Positions 18,401-25,440 of a stretch of 64,000 nt of DNA are shown piece by piece. The translations under genes were made by a program, and so were the position numbers. Within the stretch, counting starts at the first letter, position 1, and every line of letters begins with the position of its first letter. Source of the DNA: Bacteroidaceae bacterium (GTDB taxonomy: Bacteria; Bacteroidota; Bacteroidia; Bacteroidales; Bacteroidaceae); contig JAFSAT010000044.1 of assembly GCA_017442185.1 (NCBI GenBank), forward strand, positions 22,798-86,797. Direction: 5' to 3'. Under the pieces are notes generated by a model that searched no databases, was not told the DNA's origin, and saw nothing but the letters and a program-made list of their open reading frames with translations.

Positions 18401-18809
18401 CCGCTTTTTCGGCAATTGCATCGGGGTGTGACACAATTGTAAGCCCCTCTTTGCGATGGCGGTTGATGAGGCGGCTCATCACCTCGGTGCGAAGTATTCG
18501 TCCGGCATCATCTTCGTGTCCGTATTTCATGGCGCGACGGAACGAGGATGGGAAAAACAAGATATTCTCCTCGCCACAGGCTTGCACCATGTCGTGATAC
18601 ATGTATCCGGCCTCTTCGGCATCATTCATAATCAACAACATTGTTTGCTCGGGCAGACGCGCCCTCAGTCCGCTCAGAATTAATGCAGAAGAGCTTCCTG
18701 TCAGCCCCCCTATGAGAATGTTCTTTTTCCCATTCTCTTCTTTTAAATTCACAAGAGCTTCAACACCCGGGTGTGCCGCAAATATCTTTTGTAATTCCTT
18801 TGACTCCAT
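15465..18809 (-). CDS. mfd: Mfd, transcription-repair coupling factor
   Basis: Large DNA translocase that removes RNA polymerase stalled at lesions and recruits UvrA. I use the ATG ending at 18809 (MESKELQKIF), giving 1114 residues; a TTG 4 codons upstream is possible. Order: UvrB-like N-terminal domains (about 1-330), CarD-like RNA-polymerase interaction domain starting 'LKEFKTGDYIVHIDHGIGKFGG' (about 440-505), helicase domain 1 with Walker A 'GDVGFGKTEVAIRAAFKAA' (about 580) and 'IIDEEQKFG', helicase domain 2 with 'TSIVENGIDIPNVNTIII' and 'QMRGRVGRGKRKAFCY', then the C-terminal TRCF domain. Length is normal. Monocistronic by context, divergent from the glycosyltransferase operon. Confidence 0.97.
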   Translation of the reverse strand: MESKELQKIFAAHPGVEALVNLKEENGKKNILIGGLTGSSSALILSGLRARLPEQTMLLIMNDAEEAGYMYHDMVQACGEENILFFPSSFRRAMKYGHEDDAGRILRTEVMSRLINRHRKEGLTIVSHPDAIAEKAVSQKALEECSINIKTGTNIERAFLEKRLSELKFKEVTYVYEPGEFAVRGSLIDIYSFSSELPFRIDFFGDTVESIRCFEVESQLTKQKVDEAVIVPKMSGGESVPITNFLPKNTILITKDIEHIKRSIEKLRNEGFSLQARLSDETPPRMPELMSTAEIENYLRNTRHWELRTSHLEAATKVKFDTVPQPIFHKNLDLAENTLAEYRDKGYTIYMLADDKRQTERLETIFKERGCNIPFTPVDHTIHAGFIDHTLHAVFFTDHQLFGRFHNFRLRSEKARSGKVALTLKELKEFKTGDYIVHIDHGIGKFGGLVRIPNGDTVQEAIKLIYKNDDVVFVSIHNLHKISKYRGREGEAPVISKLGSGAWERMKERTKKKIKDIARDLIKLYSQRYREEGFAFSPDSYLQTELETGFMYEDTPDQHKATTEVKQDMERKRPMDRLICGDVGFGKTEVAIRAAFKAATDGKQVAVLVPTTVLAYQHYLTFKERLKDFPCTVEYLSRARTSAQSKTVLKEIADGKVDIVIGTHRLTGKDVKFKDLGLLIIDEEQKFGVAVKEKLRQMKINVDTLTMTATPIPRTLQFSIMGARDLSMIQTPPPNRYPIHTEIHTFDAEVIKEAINFELSRNGQIFFINNRISNMHELENLIHRHVPDARICIGHGQMEPSQLEKTLYDFINHDYDVLIATSIVENGIDIPNVNTIIINQAQSFGLSDLHQMRGRVGRGKRKAFCYMLTPPRDMLNSEARRRLEAIESFSELGSGMNIAMQDLDIRGAGNLLGAEQSGFIADLGYETYQKVLAEAVRELKTEEFADILNDENEDNKAGFVNDCLVESDLELYFPPLYVPDGNERILLYRELDAITNERDLEAFCNRMKDRFGPIPPEGQGLIRMVLLRRKAQELGIEKIILKSGKMTLVFADESNRRLYESETMGKILAFIGSTQFKCRTRPDNRRLTLIIDTVKNIDTAIRFIEEMLRYTNSF

Positions 18810-18973
18810 AACAAGATGCAAAAATACATTTTTTTCTCACTTCAAATAATGTAGAAAGCGATGATTAACTTAAATTTATATTATAATTTAATTAGTTTTA
18901 TATATTTTTTTTCATTTGATGAATGTAATGCTCTCTTTTTTCGTTATCTTCGCAAGATGAATTTTTAAAAAAT

Positions 18974-19717
18974 ATGGCTAAAAGCGATAGTGTTATCATA
19001 ATACCTACATACAACGAGAAAGAGAACATCGAAAAGATGATACGTACACTGCTCTTTCTTGAGCATTCGTTTGACGTGTTGATTGTGGACGATGGCTCGC
19101 CCGACGGCACGGCTGCAATTGTCAAAAGGCTTATGGCGGAGTATCCCGATAGGGTGTTCATCATTGAACGTTCGGGAAAAATGGGCCTTGGCACCGCATA
19201 TATAGCCGGTTTCAAGTGGGCCTTGCAGCATGGCTATGAATATATTTTTGAGATGGATGCCGACTTTTCGCATAATCCCGACGATGTGCCCCGCCTTTAT
19301 GAGGCGTGTGCCAAGGATGGCTATGACCTCTCTGTGGGGAGCCGCTATGTAACAGGAGTGACCGTTGTAAATTGGCCTATGGGGCGTGTGCTGATGTCGT
19401 ATTTCGCTTCCAAATATGTGCGCTTCATAACAGGGCTCCCCGTGTATGATACAACAGCCGGTTTCAACTGCTACAAACGCCAAGTGTTGGAGACAATAGG
19501 CTTGGACAGTATTCGTTTTAAAGGTTACGCCTTTCAGATTGAGATGAAATTCACCACACATAAATGCGGATTCAGCATAAAAGAAGTTCCTGTTATTTTT
19601 GTCAACAGGGTGTTGGGCGAGTCAAAAATGAACGGCAGTATATTCAGCGAGGCTTTCTTTGGAGTAATAAAATTAAAGTGGAACAGCTTTTTCAAAAAGT
19701 ATCCGCAAAAAAAATGA
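18974..19717 (+). CDS. Polyprenol monophosphomannose synthase-like glycosyltransferase (GT2, DPM1 type)
   Basis: 247-residue GT-A fold enzyme predicted to transfer a sugar from a nucleotide sugar to a polyprenyl phosphate on the inner face of the cytoplasmic membrane. Motifs: 'IIPTYNEKENI' (about 9-19), 'VLIVDDGSPDGTA' (about 34-46), 'GTAYIAGFKWAL' and the metal-binding 'EMDADFSHNP' (about 93-102), followed by 'VGSRYV' and 'TTAGFNCYKR'. There is no C-terminal membrane domain, so it is the short soluble-type DPM1. It heads a tightly spaced plus-strand run (16 bases to the DUF1599 gene). Sugar identity is inferred from the family, not shown. Confidence 0.9.
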   Translation: MAKSDSVIIIPTYNEKENIEKMIRTLLFLEHSFDVLIVDDGSPDGTAAIVKRLMAEYPDRVFIIERSGKMGLGTAYIAGFKWALQHGYEYIFEMDADFSHNPDDVPRLYEACAKDGYDLSVGSRYVTGVTVVNWPMGRVLMSYFASKYVRFITGLPVYDTTAGFNCYKRQVLETIGLDSIRFKGYAFQIEMKFTTHKCGFSIKEVPVIFVNRVLGESKMNGSIFSEAFFGVIKLKWNSFFKKYPQKK

Positions 19718-19733
19718 CGAAAAATAGAGTAAT

Positions 19734-20279
19734 ATGGCAAATAATACGAATGCTCAATTTGAAAAAGTGATAGCCGTGTGTCGGGAACTGTTCGGTAAGA
19801 AGCTCTACGATTATGGCGCATCGTGGCGTATAATGCGTCCGCAGTCCCTTACCGACCAGATATTCATAAAAGCAAAACGCATACGAACCCTTGAGACCGG
19901 GGCCGAGAATCTTGTGGGCGAGGATATAAATTCGGAACTTATAGGCATAGTAAACTATGGTATAATGGCTCTTGTGCAGCTCGATCTTGGCTACTCCGAT
20001 TATTGCGACATAACTCCTGAAAGAGCTATGGAGCTGTATAATGCCAAGGCACACGAGGCGCTCGAACTTATGAAGAAAAAGAATCACGACTACAACGAAG
20101 CGTGGCGCGGAATGCGTACAACATCGTACACCGACCTCATACTCACAAAAATATGGCGCACCAAACAAATTGAGGAGCTTCAAGGAGCCACAAAGGCTTC
20201 GGAAGGCGTGGATGCCAATTACATGGACATGATAAACTATGCTGTATTCGGACTTATAAAGAATGGCGTCGTCGACTAA
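19734..20279 (+). CDS. DUF1599 protein with internal duplication
   Basis: 181-residue cytosolic protein with no signal peptide or membrane segment. The two halves are related: 'KKLYDYGASWRIMRPQSL' (about 23-40) and 'KKNHDYNEAWRGMRTTSY' (about 114-131), each followed by a T-D-(Q/L)-I-x-x-K helix and later by 'GIVNYGIMALVQ' and 'DMINYAVFGLIK'. This is the DUF1599 fold, sometimes named nucleotide-modification-associated domain 1. Its biochemical role is not established. The order DUF1599-DoxX-tpiA-SPOR-folE is, from memory, a conserved Bacteroidales string. Its 3' end overlaps the next gene by 17 bases, implying translational coupling. Confidence 0.88.
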   Translation: MANNTNAQFEKVIAVCRELFGKKLYDYGASWRIMRPQSLTDQIFIKAKRIRTLETGAENLVGEDINSELIGIVNYGIMALVQLDLGYSDYCDITPERAMELYNAKAHEALELMKKKNHDYNEAWRGMRTTSYTDLILTKIWRTKQIEELQGATKASEGVDANYMDMINYAVFGLIKNGVVD

Positions 20280-21594
20280 AAAACGGGCTTTTGCTGCGCT
20301 GCTGACAAATATCGCACGTCTGCTGCTGTCGGCTGTGTTCATGGTCTCGGGCTTTGTGAAAGCCGTAGACCCAATGGGCTTCACCTATAAATTGCAAGAA
20401 TACCTTGCAGCATTCGGTTTGACAGGAATAGACGAAGGCTGGATTTTGGCAGGTGCATTGTCTCTTTCGGCAGCAGAATTTATCATGGGAGTGTTGCTGC
20501 TTATGGGAGTATATACCAGTGTTGCAACGTTCCTGACATTCCTGTTCTTTCTGTTCTTTACTCCTTTTACGCTTATTTTGGCAGTGTGGAATCCCGTACA
20601 CGACTGCGGGTGTTTCGGCGATGCGTTGCAATTGTCTAACGAAGCCACGTTTGCAAAAAATGCAGTACTGCTTGTTTGTGCCACGATGGTGTGGTTCAGG
20701 CGGCGTCTTTTTATACGCCGGATAAGTCCGGTTAATCGTTGGATGGTGTCTCTTTTTGCATTCTGTTATATAGCGCTTGTGGAGGGTGTTTCATTATCGC
20801 ATCTGCCAGTGATGGATTTTCGTCCGTTTGCCGTCGGGAGCAACTTGCGCAGCGCCGTGGTCGACATACCATCGGAAATAAAAGTCCTCTATCGTTTCGA
20901 AAAAGATGGGCAGGTGCAAGAATTTGACGATGAGACATATCCCGACAGCACATGGAACTATCTTGGCAGCAGCAGCTATGTGATTAAACAAGGACAACCC
21001 GCCCTTGTTGCCGATTTTGCATTCATGGACATGGCGACAGGCGATGACTATGCCCCGGCAATACTCGAAGATTCGGGATATGTATGTATAGTGGTGATAA
21101 ACAGAATAGAAACAGCCGATGAAAGCAGGGTTGACAAGATAAACGACCTCTATGACTATTGTGTGGAGCAGGGAGTGCCATTTTTTGCGGCAACATCATC
21201 AGAAGAAGAGGATGTAGAACTTTGGCGCAAGCGCACCGGCGCCGAATATTCCATGCTCTGGGCCGACGAGGTAATGCTTAAAACCATTGTACGCTCCAAT
21301 CCCGGAGTGCTGCTCATAAAAGATGGCCGTGTGGCTGGAAAATGGAATGTGAACGACCTTCCATCAGTGGAACAGTTCCATGAATCGCCCACAGCCATGC
21401 CGGACAAGGCACCGAGCATTTATCGCTACATACGCGGATGGAAGCAATGGGTATTATTGCTTGTTGTGCCATTGCTCATAATATCATTGGTTGACGTTGC
21501 GACTATGCGCCGAAGAAAATCCCCCTCGGCAGATGATGCCGCCGATGATAATACAACAACAGATAAAACAGAAGACAAACAACAGTTATCTTAA
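20263..21594 (+). CDS. DoxX-like membrane protein with thioredoxin-fold C-terminal half (BT_3928-type)
   Basis: 443 residues. The N-terminal half has about four membrane helices of DoxX/MauE type (about 12-155), including 'LLLSAVFMVSGFVKAVDPMG' and the conserved 'NPVHDCGCFGDAL' cysteine loop (about 108-120). After a fifth helix near 170 a soluble part follows (about 190-380) that looks like a thioredoxin/AhpC-type fold ('YVCIVVINRIE', 'NPGVLLIKDGRVAGKWN') but lacks a CxxC active site. A last helix (about 393-410) precedes an acidic hydrophilic tail. Probably an inner-membrane protein in redox or respiratory homeostasis; precise role unknown. Overlaps the DUF1599 gene by 17 bases and precedes tpiA by 28 bases. 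Confidence 0.82.
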   Translation: MASSTKKRAFAALLTNIARLLLSAVFMVSGFVKAVDPMGFTYKLQEYLAAFGLTGIDEGWILAGALSLSAAEFIMGVLLLMGVYTSVATFLTFLFFLFFTPFTLILAVWNPVHDCGCFGDALQLSNEATFAKNAVLLVCATMVWFRRRLFIRRISPVNRWMVSLFAFCYIALVEGVSLSHLPVMDFRPFAVGSNLRSAVVDIPSEIKVLYRFEKDGQVQEFDDETYPDSTWNYLGSSSYVIKQGQPALVADFAFMDMATGDDYAPAILEDSGYVCIVVINRIETADESRVDKINDLYDYCVEQGVPFFAATSSEEEDVELWRKRTGAEYSMLWADEVMLKTIVRSNPGVLLIKDGRVAGKWNVNDLPSVEQFHESPTAMPDKAPSIYRYIRGWKQWVLLLVVPLLIISLVDVATMRRRKSPSADDAADDNTTTDKTEDKQQLS

Positions 21595-21622
21595 ATATAA
21601 ACCTTTTTAAATTAAAAAAGAC

Positions 21623-22381
21623 ATGAGAAAGAAAATTGTAGCAGGAAACTGGAAGATGAATCTGAATCTTCAAGAGGGTATTGCACTTGCAAAAGAACTC
21701 AACGAGGCTCTTACAGCCGATAAACCCAACTGTGATGTAGTAATCTGCACTCCTTTTATTCATTTGGCATCTGTGGTTCCGGCTGTTGACGCTGCAGTGA
21801 TAGGCGTAGGCGCCGAGAACTGTGCCGACAAAGTTTCAGGTGCATACACCGGCGAGGTTTCTGCGGCTATGGTTGCATCTACCGGTGCAAAGTATGTTAT
21901 TCTCGGTCACTCCGAGCGTCGCGCATATTATGGCGAGACAGAGGCTATTCTCAAAGAAAAGGTACAGCTTGCACTTGCCAACGGACTTACCCCCATCTTC
22001 TGCATAGGTGAGGTGCTTGAGGAGCGTCAGCAGGGCGTGCAGAACGAGGTTGTTTACAAGCAACTGGCCGGTTCGCTGTACGACCTCTCTGCTGAGGATT
22101 TCTCTAAGATTATCCTTGCTTATGAGCCTGTATGGGCAATCGGTACAGGACTCACCGCAACCCCCGAGCAGGCACAGGAGATTCATGCCTACATACGTTC
22201 TACCATTGCCGAGAAATATGGTAACGAGGTGGCAGAAAACACATCCATCCTCTACGGTGGCAGCTGCAAGGCAAGCAACGCCAAAGAACTTTTTGCAAAT
22301 CCCGATGTTGACGGTGGTCTCATTGGCGGTGCATCACTCAAATGTGCCGACTTCAAGGGTATCATAGACGCTTGGAAGTGA
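21623..22381 (+). CDS. tpiA: TpiA, triose-phosphate isomerase
   Basis: Glycolytic enzyme interconverting dihydroxyacetone phosphate and glyceraldehyde 3-phosphate in the cytosol. 252 residues, normal length. Motifs: '[13 protein letters not shown]' with the substrate-binding Asn/Lys (about 9-13), catalytic His in '[15 protein letters not shown]' (about 97), catalytic Glu in '[13 protein letters not shown]' (about 170), the mobile loop just after it, and the phosphate-binding 'ILYGGSCKA' and 'GGLIGGASL'. Codon use is strongly biased, as in highly expressed genes. The stop TGA overlaps the ATG of the SPOR gene by one base. Confidence 0.98.
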   Translation: MRKKIVAGNWKMNLNLQEGIALAKELNEALTADKPNCDVVICTPFIHLASVVPAVDAAVIGVGAENCADKVSGAYTGEVSAAMVASTGAKYVILGHSERRAYYGETEAILKEKVQLALANGLTPIFCIGEVLEERQQGVQNEVVYKQLAGSLYDLSAEDFSKIILAYEPVWAIGTGLTATPEQAQEIHAYIRSTIAEKYGNEVAENTSILYGGSCKASNAKELFANPDVDGGLIGGASLKCADFKGIIDAWK

Positions 22382-22824
22382 TGAAGAGAACCCTGACAAC
22401 TGCAATATTGTTACTCTGCACTCTGTGTATATGGGCGCAGAGTAACATTGTCTCCGAGCTTCAGCGTGATGTGCAGGGACAGGGTTGTGTGCGCATCAAG
22501 CAACCGGAGAAACTGCTTAATCTGATGGGCTCCATGGCTCAGCAGAATGGCAAGCCTCAACAGATTGAAGGCTATCGCGTAATGGTGTATTCGGGAAATA
22601 ACTCTCGAACAGCACGTGAAGAGGCCAATGCCATGGCACAATTCATGCGCGAGAATTTCCCCGGAGCCGAGGTCTATGTGGTTTTTGAATCACCCATACG
22701 TGCATGCCTCTATGGAGACTATCGTACTCGCGAAGAGGCCGAGGCTGTTATGTATCGACTGAAAGCAACAAAGAAATTCAAAGAGATATCTGTGAGAAAA
22801 GGTCTCATAAATCTACCCTTCTGA
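22381..22824 (+). CDS. Exported SPOR-domain protein
   Basis: 147 residues beginning [20 protein letters not shown], a signal peptide cleaved near residue 19. The C-terminal 75 residues ('QIEGYRVMVYSGNNSRTARE' through 'KFKEISVRKG') form a SPOR domain, which binds denuded septal peptidoglycan in known members. The ATG at 22381 overlaps the tpiA stop (TGATG), so the upstream in-frame extension inside tpiA is rejected. Probably periplasmic and cell-division related; no specific partner is visible. Confidence 0.88.
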   Translation: MKRTLTTAILLLCTLCIWAQSNIVSELQRDVQGQGCVRIKQPEKLLNLMGSMAQQNGKPQQIEGYRVMVYSGNNSRTAREEANAMAQFMRENFPGAEVYVVFESPIRACLYGDYRTREEAEAVMYRLKATKKFKEISVRKGLINLPF

Positions 22825-22872
22825 AAAATCCTTATATCAGAAGTTGTTTAAAATTCCATTAAAATTATTATC

Positions 22873-23454
22873 ATGGATAAAAAGATGCGTGAAAATGCTA
22901 TTGAAGGGCTTGCTGACAACTGCCGCAACATGCTTGAACTGATAGGCGAGGATGTGCAACGCGAGGGGCTTCTTAAAACCCCCGAGCGTGTGGCTCGCGC
23001 CATACTTGATACCACTGCCGGATATTTGGAAGACCCTAAGGCTATACTTCGCGGTGCCATGTTCAAAGAGGATTACAGTCAAATGGTGATAGTGAAAGAT
23101 ATAGACTTCTACTCACTGTGCGAGCATCATATTCTTCCATTTTTCGGAAAAGTGCACGTTGCGTATATTCCCAACGGATATATTACGGGGCTTAGTAAAA
23201 TTGCCCGAGTGGTAGATGTGTATGCCCGTCGTTTGCAGGTACAGGAGCGTCTTACTCTTCAGATAAAAGAGTGTATACAGGAGACGCTTAACCCCCTGGG
23301 TGTAATGGTGGTGGTTGAGGCGCAACATCTGTGTATGCAGATGCGTGGCATAAAAAAACAGAATTCCGTTACCACCACTTCTGATTTTTCCGGTGCTTTC
23401 AATCAGGCAAAAACACGTGAAGAATTCATGAATCTTCTGCGTAGCAACAGGTGA
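22873..23454 (+). CDS. folE: FolE, GTP cyclohydrolase I
   Basis: First enzyme of tetrahydrofolate/pterin synthesis, converting GTP to 7,8-dihydroneopterin triphosphate. 193 residues, typical of type IA enzymes. Zinc ligands are present: Cys and His in '[14 protein letters not shown]' (about 78-81) and Cys in '[11 protein letters not shown]' (about 149); '[20 protein letters not shown]' and 'KTPERVARA' are also diagnostic. It is the last gene of the run and is followed at once by a strong terminator. Confidence 0.97.
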   Translation: MDKKMRENAIEGLADNCRNMLELIGEDVQREGLLKTPERVARAILDTTAGYLEDPKAILRGAMFKEDYSQMVIVKDIDFYSLCEHHILPFFGKVHVAYIPNGYITGLSKIARVVDVYARRLQVQERLTLQIKECIQETLNPLGVMVVVEAQHLCMQMRGIKKQNSVTTTSDFSGAFNQAKTREEFMNLLRSNR

Positions 23455-23467
23455 TAATTTATAGTAT

Positions 23468-23516
23468 AAAAAAAATCTGCGCCAAAATATTAAAGTTTTT
23501 GGCGCAGATTTTTTTT
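23468..23516. terminator. Bidirectional Rho-independent terminator after folE
   Basis: Perfect 20-bp arms 23468-23487 and 23497-23516 around a 9-base loop. The GC core is ATCTGCGCC/GGCGCAGAT, flanked by an A tract on the left and a T tract on the right, so it works on both strands. It separates convergent folE and the esterase gene. Confidence 0.93.
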
Positions 23517-23531
23517 ATAATCGGTTTATTC

Positions 23532-25052
23532 TTATTTTACATATATCTTTTTTCCATTATGTATATATATACCGCTTGCGAGAGGCTTCTCGACAAGGCG
23601 TCCGTTGATGTCGTAAATCTTTCCGTTGCGCTCTTCGTTGCAACCGGGAAGCTCCACTGAAGTAACTTCTGCGGTGTTGTTTCTTATATCAACGGATATC
23701 GAGGCCGGGAACAGACGCTCAGGGTCGTAGAAGAGGGCGCAGCTCTCTACCATAGCTTTAAGGCTTGTCTCTACGGTGCTGTTGAAGATTTCTGTACCGT
23801 TGAGTATTATTTTAACAGGCTTGCTAAGGTCGAAAAGCTCTTCGTTCAAGAATATTGTGACATCGCCTTTTCGGGCCACTGTATATTTTTTTGAGAAGAA
23901 CATCTCAATTCCGCCTTGCGAGTATGTGGTGGTGTATTTGGCGTTTTTTACGTTAAGGGTGATGGTGTTGTTGTCGATGCTCATTTCGTAGCATGTGCGC
24001 TCTGACGCGGTCAAACGCGACGGTGAGTCTACTCGCAGATTGTAAAAACCGTCGCGGTAGCGGCCGTACATCTCGTAGTTCTCCCAATAGAAATATCGTG
24101 GATGTGGTGTGCGGGTATATTTGGCAAGCCAAGGAGTGGTGGGTGTATAGTCTATGCTGTGACCATATCCGGGAATCACCTCGATAAAGTGATTGTAGTA
24201 GCCGGGATGTTTGGCTGCAAGGCTGTCGGCTGTTTCGAGTGCTTTTTGTGTCAGTATGTTGCGTCCGAACATGGTATCTTCGGCTCCGGTACGTAACGAG
24301 AATGCTATGTTTGCCACATTTTCCATTGGAGCATTTTTCAGCGGTTCGCCACCTGCCATCGGGCCTGCTCCGGCAAGGTAATCGGCATAGAATGAGGCAA
24401 GACGCTGACTGCCGTAGCCGCCCTCGGATATTCCGAAGAAGTATATGCGGTTGGGGTCGATATTGTCATTGAGAAAAGCCAGACGCAGCAATTTCTCCCA
24501 TGCCCACTGCTTAGATTCTATTGCCCAACGATAGTATTCCCCCTCGTTGGGTATCTGTGGAACAAAGTATATGCCCGGGCTGTAGAAGCGGCGCAGCGAG
24601 AGTCCTATGCCTGTCTCCCACTCTTGCTGCTTGTCGCCGGAGCCATGCATGTATAGGAACATCGGGAATTTGTTGTTGCCAATCTCCATTACTCTGTTTA
24701 ATCCCCAATAGTAGGGCATCACGGCATTTGGCTCAAGTTTGGCGGGAAGTGTCCATTTGCCAACGTCTCTGTATTCAAGTTGACGCAAGGGAATTAACTT
24801 CTCCTCTTCAAAATTATCTACGCTCTCTCTCCAGATAGCCCAAATGCTGTCGCGAGTGGCTTGAATTGCATCAAGTGCAATTTTGTCACTGTTCTCGAAC
24901 TTTACCCTTTGTTCTTTTAATGTGCCGGTAAAATAGGTTGTAATAGCGCTTCTTGTATCTTCGGCTATTTGAAGGCTTCCATCGCTTTGTTGCGATGCAA
25001 ATGACATCGTTGTTGCTGTAAGGAGCAACATTTGTGTAAGGAAGTTTCTCAT
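23532..25052 (-). CDS. Secreted alpha/beta-hydrolase (esterase/peptidase-like) with T9SS-like C-terminal tail
   Basis: 506 residues. Signal peptide (about 1-19, 'LTQMLLLTATTMSFA'). The hydrolase domain has 'FLYMHGSGDKQQEW' (oxyanion region, about 128-141), nucleophile 'FFGISEGGYGSQR' (GxSxGG, Ser about 208) and a late His in 'VIPGYGHSIDY' (about 293). After the catalytic domain (about 110-320) comes a beta-rich region (about 330-430). The last 30 residues, including 'YDINGRLVEKP', 'SGIYIHNGKKIYVK', match the type A sorting-signal pattern used by the type IX secretion system. Substrate unknown; the fold is shared by polysaccharide esterases and peptidases. Monocistronic, divergent from the SusC operon. 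Confidence 0.82.
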   Translation of the reverse strand: MRNFLTQMLLLTATTMSFASQQSDGSLQIAEDTRSAITTYFTGTLKEQRVKFENSDKIALDAIQATRDSIWAIWRESVDNFEEEKLIPLRQLEYRDVGKWTLPAKLEPNAVMPYYWGLNRVMEIGNNKFPMFLYMHGSGDKQQEWETGIGLSLRRFYSPGIYFVPQIPNEGEYYRWAIESKQWAWEKLLRLAFLNDNIDPNRIYFFGISEGGYGSQRLASFYADYLAGAGPMAGGEPLKNAPMENVANIAFSLRTGAEDTMFGRNILTQKALETADSLAAKHPGYYNHFIEVIPGYGHSIDYTPTTPWLAKYTRTPHPRYFYWENYEMYGRYRDGFYNLRVDSPSRLTASERTCYEMSIDNNTITLNVKNAKYTTTYSQGGIEMFFSKKYTVARKGDVTIFLNEELFDLSKPVKIILNGTEIFNSTVETSLKAMVESCALFYDPERLFPASISVDIRNNTAEVTSVELPGCNEERNGKIYDINGRLVEKPLASGIYIHNGKKIYVK

Positions 25053-25227
25053 ATTATTGTGTTTTGTTTATTGTTTTTGTGAATTTGGGCGCAATTTACA
25101 AAATTGTCGGTAAATATTGAGAAAAAAGAATAAAGATATGCTTTAATATTAAATATTTCATGAAATTTGGCATCCTCCGAAGAGGTTGTTTGAGATTTTA
25201 TGTATTGTAAAAACGAAAAACATAAAA

Positions 25228-25299
25228 CTGTTTATAAAAATATTTTTTAGAAATTTAAACAGCTTCTTAAACAGCCTATTAATATAATTTGTAACTTTG
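25228..25299 (+). promoter_or_regulatory. Putative promoter and repeat operator of the SusC operon
   Basis: The 388-base gap between divergent genes is AT-rich. TAACTTTG at 25292-25299 is an exact Bacteroidetes -7 element, but no TTG lies at the right distance upstream. That zone instead holds two direct copies of TTAAACAGC (25255-25263 and 25267-25275, 12-base period) and an inverted half-site CTGTTTA at 25228-25234. A missing -33 box replaced by helical-phase repeats suggests an activator-dependent promoter. The 5' leader would be about 135 bases. I see no ORF in the rest of the gap. Confidence 0.5.
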
Positions 25300-25440
25300 T
25301 GGCGATTTTATGCTGAATTTCGGATATATTTGTTAATATTATGCAATGATAAGGCGTGTTAGTAGAGATGCGTCTCGTTTTTTCTTATTTGCAAATATTT
25401 CTTGTAATAGAAGAATACACTTACATATATTAAAAATAAG

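Noticed and set aside
25053..25200. Promoter for the esterase gene in the divergent region
   Set aside because: No convincing TTG plus TAnnTTTG pair on the minus strand at suitable spacing; left unannotated.
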